Source: Candidatus Auribacterota bacterium (GTDB lineage: Bacteria; Auribacterota; UBA6266). From it: a DNA stretch of 15,998 bases. The stretch spans positions 1-15,998 of the forward strand of contig JAFGBE010000086.1 in the NCBI GenBank assembly GCA_016933315.1, given 5' to 3'. The notes under the pieces are model-generated. The model worked only from the letters and a program-made list of their open reading frames with translations, searched no databases and was not told where the DNA came from. A program made the translations under genes and the position numbers. Positions 1 through 7,380 of this stretch are shown here, piece by piece (within the stretch, counting starts at the first letter, position 1; each line of letters starts with the position of its first letter).

Positions 1-80
1 GGATTGTAGAGGCTGAAAAGCACAGCACGGAAATAAGAAAATTTACGTTTGAGTTGAAGTTTTCAAAAACCGGCGAATAG
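1..80 (+). CDS. C-terminal end of an upstream gene (pilus assembly, PilN-like?)
   Basis: An open frame enters from the left edge (codons begin at base 3) and ends at a TAG at 78-80. The visible 25 residues alternate charged and hydrophobic positions (EIRKFTFELKF), which looks like a terminal beta strand. Only 9 nt separate it from the PilO-like gene, so the two are almost certainly in one operon. In pilus operons the gene before pilO is normally pilN, or a pilM/pilN-type gene. That identity is inferred from position alone, since the fragment is too short to recognise by sequence. Confidence 0.6.
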   Translation, partial: IVEAEKHSTEIRKFTFELKFSKTGE

Positions 81-89
81 GCAAAAACG

Positions 90-851
90 ATGATAGAGAT
101 TAAAAAAGATGTGACTCTTTATGTAACGCTCGGTGTATTGTGCGTCGTTATGATAGTATTCCTTTTTATCTTAAAAGGAGCCATTTCCGCCAGGTCGGAC
201 AAGGAAGATGAACTGCAGCAGAAGATCACCGAGTATAAGGTGCTCCTGAGGAGCCCTGATAACCTTTCCGTAGCCACTGTGTCGGCGTTGAAAAAGCAGG
301 AGAAGCGCCTTAAGGAAATAAGAGACAGGGTTGTCGGTCTTCTTTCAAACGGAATTGATATGACAAAGACGGAATTCCTGGAGCCCATAAGATTCAAGGA
401 CGCGCTGCTGTCGTATGAAACAAGATTGGTTAACAGGGCGACGGCCAAAGGTGTAGACCTGCCGAAAAATCTCGGGTTTGAGGAATATGAAGGCGTCACG
501 CTGCCTAAAAAAGATGATATCCCGCTTTTAATGCAGCAAATGGACATAATAGAAGAACTGGTGAACCTGTTTGTCGGCACAAAGGTCAATAAGGTTTCCA
601 AAATCATAAGGAAAGAAACAAAGGTGGTGCAGTGCAAGTTGATAGAAGACCTGTGCGGCGAGCTTAATTTTGAGATTGAAATGGAATGTACTACGGATTC
701 GCTGATTAGATTCATGGCCGGGCTGGAATCACAGAAATATTTTCTGATAATCGATGATATGTCCGTAACGTCGGATAAAACAAACAGCGTGACCATATAT
801 TTAAAAGCGATTAATTTTAACAAGATAAAAGAGCAGAATGAAACTACCTGA
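90..851 (+). CDS. PilO-like inner-membrane pilus/secretion assembly protein
   Basis: 253 residues. A short cytoplasmic N-terminus is followed by one membrane segment at about residues 9-29, then a charged, probably coiled-coil stretch at about 30-80. The rest is a periplasmic domain whose end (about 190-247) has the alternating strand pattern expected of a small alpha/beta domain. This layout is that of PilO/GspM-type proteins, which join the inner-membrane platform to the secretin. Sequence similarity to classical PilO is weak by eye, so the call rests on architecture and on the two secretin genes downstream. It may correspond to the Amuc_1100-type pilus protein of Akkermansia, which sits in an equivalent place; this is from memory and unverified. 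The ribosome binding site before ATG 90 is weak. The 3' end overlaps the next gene by 14 nt, suggesting translational coupling. Confidence 0.62.
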   Translation: MIEIKKDVTLYVTLGVLCVVMIVFLFILKGAISARSDKEDELQQKITEYKVLLRSPDNLSVATVSALKKQEKRLKEIRDRVVGLLSNGIDMTKTEFLEPIRFKDALLSYETRLVNRATAKGVDLPKNLGFEEYEGVTLPKKDDIPLLMQQMDIIEELVNLFVGTKVNKVSKIIRKETKVVQCKLIEDLCGELNFEIEMECTTDSLIRFMAGLESQKYFLIIDDMSVTSDKTNSVTIYLKAINFNKIKEQNETT

Positions 852-2442
852 CATATCAAATTTTAATTTTGGGGGATTATTCAGGTTTAAATTTATTAAT
901 AACCTGGTGAAGAATATTGAAAAAGTGGTCTTCTTCTTCCTGGTGGTAATGTGGCTTTTCATCCTGGTCAATTGTGTTTTTAAACTTTTCAGGGAAAACA
1001 TTAAGACCAGGCCTATACTTCAGCCTGTCAGGTCGGACCAGGAAGCGGGTGAAATCGGTTTTAGCGGGTATGACCAGCTTGCATCCGATATTGAGGCCCT
1101 GAAGGATAAATACTCGGATGTTGATGAGAAGATTGCCAACGACCTTTTCAGCAAGGAAAGTTACAGGAAAATCGATACCCGGATTACGGCCCCTGAGATA
1201 GTGGATACGGATAAAGACGGGATGCCTGACCAGTGGGAGAAGAAATACGGCTTAAACCCGAGGAAGGCTTCCGACGCCATTGAAGATATGGATAAAGACA
1301 CTTATACGAACCTTCAGGAATATCAGGCGGGGACCGACCCGACAAATCCCAAAAGCAATCCTGAAGGGTTGGAATACCTGCTGCAGAGATATGCCCTGCG
1401 CAATATTTCCCGGGAAACCGTTTCACTGCTGTTCATGGGATATACACAGTGGAGCCCCGAGTACCTGGACCTTCAGATCAACTGGCGCGATGTAAGCCTT
1501 TTCCCCAGGGTCTGGAGGATAAGCCAGGATAAACCCGATAGTTTCGAAGGGTTCCATCTTACCGAAGATAAATTCAATGAAATAAAATCCAGGCTGGATG
1601 TCGGGAGGCCGAGCCTTAACGCCAGCAGGATAAATAAATTCCTGATTATTCCCGAAATCGATTACAGTATAGTCCAGGCAATAATAGATTATCGCCCCAA
1701 GGGGATTATCAAGGATGTATCCGATGTTGCGGATATCATACAGGTATCGAAAACGGAATTGGAAGTACTCACTGATAAAGTGACAGCCGAAGCCAATGTC
1801 AACAGCCTGTCCCGGGATGAGCTTGTCAGCTTTTTGGAAGTCAGCGAAGGGAATGCCGAAGAGATTATTGAATACCGGAAAAACAGCGGTTTCTTTACGG
1901 ATTTGAAAGAATTCCTGAAAATCGCCAAAGTCCCGGTTTCAAGGCTGCAGGAAGTGAAAGGTGTCCTGACAGCTAAACTTGACCTGAATACCGCGGTGAA
2001 GAAGGATATCGTAAAATTCTTTAGTGATGAACGGCTGGCCGACGCAATATTGTTTTACAGAGAGACACAGGGCCTTTTCAGCGATGAATATGATATTGTT
2101 TCAAGGGGCAGGATACAGGGTTACTGTGTTGTGTCATGTGAGATAAAAGTAAGGAAATTGCCTCCCAAGCCGGGCCGTCCCGTCGGTGAGGAAATTGATG
2201 AATCTGAAGTTGTTATACAGAGGAAAGGGGATGACCCCATACTTCTGCAGAAAGGAAAAGTCACACAGGGCAAGGAATATTTTGCCCGTGTTTATGATAA
2301 AAACGCAAAGAAGGAAATAATGTGGAATGCCGGAATGAATGTAGGCGATAAAAATTTGAATTTTGAGATTGTCGAAATCAGGTCGGATGAAGTAATATTA
2401 AATAAAAAAGGCGAGCAGTATATTTTAAAGTTGAAAAAATAA
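838..2442 (+). CDS. Inner-membrane protein with Ca-loop (TSP3-like) segment and three ComEA/GspK-like HhH repeats
   Basis: 534 residues. A single membrane segment (about 32-52, FFFLVVMWLFILVNCVF) leaves most of the protein in the periplasm. Residues 122-172 hold a calcium-loop region: DTDKDGMPDQWEKKYGLNP, then EDMDKDTYTNLQEY and GTDPTNP, typical of TSP3/EF-hand-like repeats. Residues about 259-430 contain three tandem helix-hairpin-helix units beginning near SLN (259), VNS (321) and DLNT (382), each with a YR-x-x-x-GxF/GLF-like ending. These resemble ComEA repeats and the SAM-like domains of GspK. The last part of the third unit (GYCVVSCEIKV, 428-438) matches the usual strand after the GspK repeat. 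The C-terminus (about 455-534) is a small beta-rich domain that could be PilP/GspC-like, a weak call. It sits between the pilO-like gene and the secretins, so a role in the periplasmic part of the pilus machine is likely. An Amuc_1099-like identity is possible but unverified. Confidence 0.65.
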   Translation: MKLPDISNFNFGGLFRFKFINNLVKNIEKVVFFFLVVMWLFILVNCVFKLFRENIKTRPILQPVRSDQEAGEIGFSGYDQLASDIEALKDKYSDVDEKIANDLFSKESYRKIDTRITAPEIVDTDKDGMPDQWEKKYGLNPRKASDAIEDMDKDTYTNLQEYQAGTDPTNPKSNPEGLEYLLQRYALRNISRETVSLLFMGYTQWSPEYLDLQINWRDVSLFPRVWRISQDKPDSFEGFHLTEDKFNEIKSRLDVGRPSLNASRINKFLIIPEIDYSIVQAIIDYRPKGIIKDVSDVADIIQVSKTELEVLTDKVTAEANVNSLSRDELVSFLEVSEGNAEEIIEYRKNSGFFTDLKEFLKIAKVPVSRLQEVKGVLTAKLDLNTAVKKDIVKFFSDERLADAILFYRETQGLFSDEYDIVSRGRIQGYCVVSCEIKVRKLPPKPGRPVGEEIDESEVVIQRKGDDPILLQKGKVTQGKEYFARVYDKNAKKEIMWNAGMNVGDKNLNFEIVEIRSDEVILNKKGEQYILKLKK

Positions 2443-2446
2443 GGAG
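2441..2446 (+). promoter_or_regulatory. Ribosome binding site of the first secretin
   Basis: AAGGAG lies 6 nt before ATG 2453 and overlaps the TAA stop of the preceding gene. It is a strong site and fixes the start of the first secretin. Confidence 0.8.
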
Positions 2447-2452
2447 ACTGAC

Positions 2453-4897
2453 ATGAGTATTTCCAAAAGGTCAAAAATTAAAATTATAAGTCTAGGGATG
2501 GTGATTGCTTTCGTATTGTCGGCGCAGCCTCTTGCTTTATCGATGGATACCGAAACTGAATCGGTCTTGAGACAGCAGGAAAGGGGCATTGCCGCGGAGC
2601 ACGCGGTCAGAAAAGGCATAGATCTTTATAAAAATAAAGATTTTGACGCCGCGAAAATCGAGTTTACAAAAGCTCTTCAGCTCGATCCGGAAAACAGGGA
2701 TGCGCAGAAATATATGGACAGGGTTGATAAAGAGCTGGCGAAGGAACAGACGTACCTGACAAAAAATAAGTTCAAAGCCGCTATTTCGAATTACAAGGCG
2801 GGAAATTATAAAAGAGCCGCCGAGTTATTTACTGAGGTGTTAAATGTGGACCCGAACTATCCGGGCGCCCAGGAATACCTGCAGAAATGCGACAACCAGT
2901 TAGTCATTATGGAAAAGCAGACTGCATCCGAGGGCATTACCATCCAGGAGATAAATCAGATTTATGAAAAAGGAAAAGTCCTTTACGAGAATTCCAGATA
3001 CGAAGAGGCAAGAGACGCCTTTTCGGAGGTTATAGCCTATAACCCCAACCACGTTCCGGCTTTGAGATATATCGATGCCTGCAATGAGAAAATCCGGACT
3101 ATAGTCGATGACAACCAGATAACCCTGAATAAAGAAGAAATGATAACCCTGAGGAAGTCATGGTTCCCGAAGAAAGATTACAGCAAGGATGAAATGCCGG
3201 AGGGCGTTACCGAGGAAAAACCCAAGGAAATGAGCGCGGCAAGGGAAAAAATAGAGAAAGAGCTGGACCAGATAATCCCCTTGATTGACTTTACCAATGC
3301 CCATCTGCGGGATTTGATTACGTCCCTCTCAGGTATGAGCGGTGTGAACATTATCCTCGATGAAAGTGTTTTCCCGACACAGAAAGCCGCGGAAGAAGTG
3401 ATACTGGAAGGGGATGTAACTGCGGAACAGCTGCTTGAAGACAAGGATGCCCAGGAACTTGCGGAACTTGAAGCCCTGCTTGCCGAGGAGGTAGGAGAGA
3501 CGGGTGAAACGGAATCAGTCGAAACATCGGCAGACGGGACACCGGCTTTTGATGATACCATCACCATTTCATTAAGGAATATTCCCCTGAGAGAAGCGTT
3601 GAAATATATTGTTAAAGCTAAAGGCCTGAAATACAGGGTTGATGATTATGCGGTAGTTATTTCTACCCCTGAAAACCTTACGGAAGAGCAGATGGAAACG
3701 AAGTATTATCACCTTAAGAGCGGAACAGGCGCTTTCACTTCGTTCATACATGCTGCGGGTGATACCGAAGCGGGAGAAAAGAACGTGATGGGCGGCAATG
3801 TTTCGACCGAACAGATGTCCATCAAGGATGTTCTTGAGCAGAGCGGAGTGCCATGGCCGGAGGGGAGCAAAATATTCCTGCATGAGAGAACAAGCACTCT
3901 TATCGCAAGGAACACCCCGACAAATCTTGCAATAATAGATGACATTTTAAGAGTTCTGGATGTTACGGCGCTGCAGGTGGAAATCGAAGCTAAATTCCTT
4001 GACCTTAATGAAGTCGATGCGTCGGAACTCGGGCTTGAATGGATGCTTACAAATGACTGGCACCTGACAACCGACGGACAGGACAGAGGCGTGACAATGG
4101 ACGCAAATTCCCTTTTCCCTGCGAACATCCCCGCCACCAACAAGATTGCGGCAGGCCCCGGCTTCGGGCAGTATCCCGGCGGCGCGTCATCAGGTTACGG
4201 CATAACGCGCGGCTTAAGGTTCCTGCAGGATTCGACGGGGAACCCGCTGGGTAATGTGCTGAGCCTTTCCGGTGTCTTAACGAGCCCGGAATTTCAGATT
4301 GTAATACACGCGCTTTCCCAGGACGGCCGCGCCGATGTGCTTTCATCACCGAGAGTCGTAACCCTTAATAACCAGGAAGCCACAATAAGAGTTGTGACTG
4401 AGTTGATATACCCGACCGAGTATGAGATTACTCCTCCCACATGGGATAACACGGGCGCGGTTATTACATCCGCCGGTGTTGCCCCGGGAGGGTTTGAAAC
4501 ACGCGAAATAGGAGTTATACTGAAGGTAATACCTAACGTTGGCGCCGATAATAAGACAATAAACCTTGCGATTATTCCCGAGGTGAGCGAATTGAGCGAC
4601 TGGATTAATTACGGTATCATCGGTTACAATGTTGACCTGCCTCAGCCTGTAATATCCACAAGGCTGGTCACTACCAACGTTATTATAAATGACGGGGAAA
4701 CCATAGTCCTGGGCGGACTGATGAGAGAAACAGCCCAGGAAACAGACGATAAAGTGCCTATACTCGGAGATATTCCTTTCCTCGGAAGGCTTTTCAAGAA
4801 TGAAACGGAGTCGAACAGCAAGAGAAACCTTATTATATTTGTAACCGCAAATCTGCTCACGCCTACCGGCGAAGCATTTGCTGCGGAGCAGGAATAA
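2453..4897 (+). CDS. TPR-containing outer-membrane secretin (PilQ/GspD family), paralogue 1
   Basis: 814 residues. A signal peptide covers about 1-30 (basic start, then LGMVIAFVLSAQPLALS). Three TPR units follow at about 50-90, 107-145 and 167-210, each ending in an LDPENR/VDPNY/YNPNH-type turn. An N0/STN domain starts near residue 270 (LIDFTNAHLRDLITSLSGMSGVNIILDE) and resumes at 367-405, interrupted by a Glu/Ala-rich insert. One further N-domain (about 410-510) leads into the secretin channel. The family signature KVPILGDIPFLGRLFKNE is at 767-784 and the closing strand LIIFVTANLLTP at about 790-803. Secretins form the outer-membrane ring through which a pilus or secreted protein passes. TPRs at the N-terminus instead of several N1-N3 domains recall the PVC-type Amuc_1098 secretins. 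It is followed 2 nt later by a paralogue. Confidence 0.92.
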   Translation: MSISKRSKIKIISLGMVIAFVLSAQPLALSMDTETESVLRQQERGIAAEHAVRKGIDLYKNKDFDAAKIEFTKALQLDPENRDAQKYMDRVDKELAKEQTYLTKNKFKAAISNYKAGNYKRAAELFTEVLNVDPNYPGAQEYLQKCDNQLVIMEKQTASEGITIQEINQIYEKGKVLYENSRYEEARDAFSEVIAYNPNHVPALRYIDACNEKIRTIVDDNQITLNKEEMITLRKSWFPKKDYSKDEMPEGVTEEKPKEMSAAREKIEKELDQIIPLIDFTNAHLRDLITSLSGMSGVNIILDESVFPTQKAAEEVILEGDVTAEQLLEDKDAQELAELEALLAEEVGETGETESVETSADGTPAFDDTITISLRNIPLREALKYIVKAKGLKYRVDDYAVVISTPENLTEEQMETKYYHLKSGTGAFTSFIHAAGDTEAGEKNVMGGNVSTEQMSIKDVLEQSGVPWPEGSKIFLHERTSTLIARNTPTNLAIIDDILRVLDVTALQVEIEAKFLDLNEVDASELGLEWMLTNDWHLTTDGQDRGVTMDANSLFPANIPATNKIAAGPGFGQYPGGASSGYGITRGLRFLQDSTGNPLGNVLSLSGVLTSPEFQIVIHALSQDGRADVLSSPRVVTLNNQEATIRVVTELIYPTEYEITPPTWDNTGAVITSAGVAPGGFETREIGVILKVIPNVGADNKTINLAIIPEVSELSDWINYGIIGYNVDLPQPVISTRLVTTNVIINDGETIVLGGLMRETAQETDDKVPILGDIPFLGRLFKNETESNSKRNLIIFVTANLLTPTGEAFAAEQE

Positions 4898-4920
4898 TCA
4901 TGAAAAAGGGAGATACTATC

Positions 4921-7266
4921 ATGAACTCAGCAATAAAAAATTCGCTGGTGCTGGCGGTTATTATGATTTTTATATCATCCGTGTCGGGTTTTGGTTTTGC
5001 TCAGGTGGACAGCCAGACCCTGATGGAGGCGGAGAGGCTTGCCAGTGAGCACGCAAGAGAACTCGAGTTGGAAAATCAGGTGAGGAAAGCCGAAGTGGAG
5101 CGGCATATGCAGGCTGCTGCCGATTATGAAGACCGGGGGATGCTTATTGAGGCCAAGGCCGAATATGAGCAGGTCTTAGAAGTCGAGCCGGGCAATAGAG
5201 ATGCGCTGGGCAGGTTGTCAAAACTTGATTCCGGCATAGAAAAAGCCATGAAAAGGGAAATTTCAAACAGTCTGTCCAAAGGCATCAATGAGTATAAAAA
5301 AGGAAATTATGCCGATGCCATCAAGGTCTTTGAAGATGTGATAGATAAGGACCCGGGCAATAAACAAGCCATAAAATATATGGCTAAGGCGAGAGCGGCG
5401 CTGTCTGCGGAAAGCGAATTCGGAGTAGAGGAAGTGACCGTGGAAGGCGAGAAAGTCGTTCTGGATAACATCCAGAAGTCCGAGCAGCTTTACGCCGAAG
5501 GATATTTATATTTCAAGGACCAGAGATATGAGGAATCTATCCCATTCTTTGAAAAGGCGCTTGAGTTGAATCCTGACCATGCGAATGCCAGGAGACATCT
5601 TAAAATGGCTCTTACCAATGTCAGGCAGACCACAGACAAGATCTGGGATGATGAGAAAGACGTTTATTTCAACCAGGTAGGGGAACACTGGATGGTCAAG
5701 AAGAGGATGATTGGCGATGAAAAAGCTTATAAGAAGGTATCCGAATCCGAGCAGGAGAGGAAATCTGCCGCAAAACTGAAAATGGAGAAAGACCTTCAGC
5801 AGGTCGTCCCATCGATAAAACTTAAAGACGCAAACCTTAAATATGTGGTCAAACACCTTTCCGGCTTGAGCGGCGTCAACATACTGCTTGACCCGGCGGC
5901 ACAGGGAATGGGAGACCAGACCATAACGATTTCTCTTACGGATATACCTCTTATGGAGGCTGTGAAATATATCGTGAGGGCAAAAGGGCTGGTTTACAGG
6001 ATCGACGATTATGCGGTGATAATTACCGATGCCGCGAATGTTTCCGACGAAGAGATGGAAACAAGGTATTACCAGCTGGCATCGGGCGTTACGAGCGGTT
6101 CAACGTTTACTACAAGTTTTGCCGAAGAAGCGGGAGAGACCACTACGATGGGAAGCGCGGCAGGGGTTGAATCGACGAAGAACATACAGGACGTTCTTGA
6201 AGAATCGGGCGTTCCTTTCCCCGAGGGAAGCAAGATATTTCTTGATAAGAGGACGGGTATTCTTATCGTGAGGAACACCCCGAGAAACCTGAGCATAATC
6301 GAAGATGTCCTCCAGAAGCTTGATGTTGTCCCTTACCAGGTAGAGATTGAATCAAAGTTTGTTGAACTGACTGAGGACACAGCCAAAGAACTCGGTATTG
6401 AATGGATGTTCACGGACCAGATGACGCTTTATAAACAACACGATAAATCGCTTGTGGCGAATTCAAGGCCGTGGGCTGATTCTCTCGGCAATCCTGATTA
6501 CGGGCAATATGGCGGAAACTGGGGCAGGGAAGGCGTAACAAAGGGCGTAAGGTTCCTTGAAGATGTTACAGGAGAGCCTTCAGGCAACATAATGAAGATA
6601 TCGGCTGTTCTGGGCGTTGCCGAGTTCTCGGCTATACTGCACGCTCTGGACCAGAAAGGCGATGTGAATGTCCTGTCTTCCCCGAAAGTCACTACTGTTA
6701 ACAACAGCCAGGCTCAGATAAAGGTCGTTGATGAAATAATTTATCCTACTGAATTTGAGATAACGCCACCTTCGACAAACGATGCGGGAACAGTTATTAC
6801 GCCTGCAGTCATTATCCCGAGCGCTTTTGAGACCAGGGAAATCGGGATTCTGCTCAGCGTGATACCGACGGTAGGTAACGACAAGAAGACAATAACTCTT
6901 GCGATGATTCCCGAAGTGAGCGACCTTACCGGATGGATTAACTACGGGACGGCGGCTCTTCCGGCAAGACAGCCGACTTTCCAGACCAGGAACGTAAGCA
7001 CAAGTGTTGTCGTGAATGACGGCGATACGGTTGTTATGGGCGGGCTTATCAGGGAAGAGAAAACAGGGACGGATGATAAAGTGCCTATTATAGGGGATAT
7101 CCCCCTTCTGGGAAGGCTTTTCAAGAATGAGACCCAGGCTAGCGAGAAGATGAATCTTATTATATTCGTGACTGCAAAATTGATAACTCCCCGCGGCGAT
7201 CTTCTCAGGGAATATATGGGCGAGACGGAAGAGAACGGCGTTGAGTCAAAACCGCTTATAAAATAA
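4921..7266 (+). CDS. TPR-containing outer-membrane secretin (PilQ/GspD family), paralogue 2
   Basis: 781 residues from the chosen start. An in-frame ATG at 4900 would add seven residues, but ATG 4921 has GGGAG at 4908-4912 with 8 nt spacing and gives a cleaner signal peptide (MNSAIKNSLVLAVIMIFISS, likely cleaved after GFGFA). Three TPR-like units lie at about 45-85, 110-148 and 185-230. The N0/STN domain runs from about 290 to 365 (GVNILLDP at 318, TITISLTDIPL from 334) without the insert seen in its neighbour. One N-domain and the secretin channel follow, with signature VPIIGDIPLLGRLFKNE at 721-737. Long stretches match paralogue 1, for example SGVPFPEGSKIFLDKRT against SGVPWPEGSKIFLHERT. 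The two may form a mixed channel or two alternative ones; sequence cannot decide. It ends in tandem TAA TAA stops. Confidence 0.92.
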   Translation: MNSAIKNSLVLAVIMIFISSVSGFGFAQVDSQTLMEAERLASEHARELELENQVRKAEVERHMQAAADYEDRGMLIEAKAEYEQVLEVEPGNRDALGRLSKLDSGIEKAMKREISNSLSKGINEYKKGNYADAIKVFEDVIDKDPGNKQAIKYMAKARAALSAESEFGVEEVTVEGEKVVLDNIQKSEQLYAEGYLYFKDQRYEESIPFFEKALELNPDHANARRHLKMALTNVRQTTDKIWDDEKDVYFNQVGEHWMVKKRMIGDEKAYKKVSESEQERKSAAKLKMEKDLQQVVPSIKLKDANLKYVVKHLSGLSGVNILLDPAAQGMGDQTITISLTDIPLMEAVKYIVRAKGLVYRIDDYAVIITDAANVSDEEMETRYYQLASGVTSGSTFTTSFAEEAGETTTMGSAAGVESTKNIQDVLEESGVPFPEGSKIFLDKRTGILIVRNTPRNLSIIEDVLQKLDVVPYQVEIESKFVELTEDTAKELGIEWMFTDQMTLYKQHDKSLVANSRPWADSLGNPDYGQYGGNWGREGVTKGVRFLEDVTGEPSGNIMKISAVLGVAEFSAILHALDQKGDVNVLSSPKVTTVNNSQAQIKVVDEIIYPTEFEITPPSTNDAGTVITPAVIIPSAFETREIGILLSVIPTVGNDKKTITLAMIPEVSDLTGWINYGTAALPARQPTFQTRNVSTSVVVNDGDTVVMGGLIREEKTGTDDKVPIIGDIPLLGRLFKNETQASEKMNLIIFVTAKLITPRGDLLREYMGETEENGVESKPLIK

Positions 7267-7287
7267 TAACTCTTTAAAATTACAACG

Positions 7288-7314
7288 CTTGCCGGCCGGG
7301 GTCAGGCCGGCAAG
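7288..7314 (+). terminator. Perfect GC-rich hairpin after the secretin operon
   Basis: CTTGCCGGCC (7288-7297) pairs perfectly with GGCCGGCAAG (7305-7314) across a 7-nt loop, starting 22 nt after the secretin stop. No T-run follows, so this is not a textbook intrinsic terminator. It could still terminate, protect the 3' end of the operon mRNA, or mark the boundary between the two transcription units. Confidence 0.6.
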
Positions 7315-7331
7315 TCCGGAAATCTCACTTC

Positions 7332-7343
7332 TATCCATGGATA
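7332..7343. repeat. 12-bp perfect palindrome TATCCATGGATA
   Basis: TATCCATGGATA is its own reverse complement and lies in the 114-nt spacer 37 nt before the polA start. It could be an operator half-site pair or chance. No -35/-10 promoter pair could be placed with confidence in this spacer. Confidence 0.3.
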
Positions 7344-7380
7344 AAACTATTGTTTTAATCTGATCGGAAAAACCCGTATT

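Noticed and set aside
119..859. Long reverse-strand open frame (246 codons) opposite the PilO-like gene
   Set aside because: It is antisense to a better supported gene with membrane anchor and operon context. The translation is Ser/Leu-rich without recognisable domains, typical of a shadow frame.
4900..4920. Upstream in-frame ATG for the second secretin
   Set aside because: Its ribosome binding site is weaker than the GGGAG before ATG 4921, and the bases of that better site would become its codons. The shorter form also gives a normal signal peptide.
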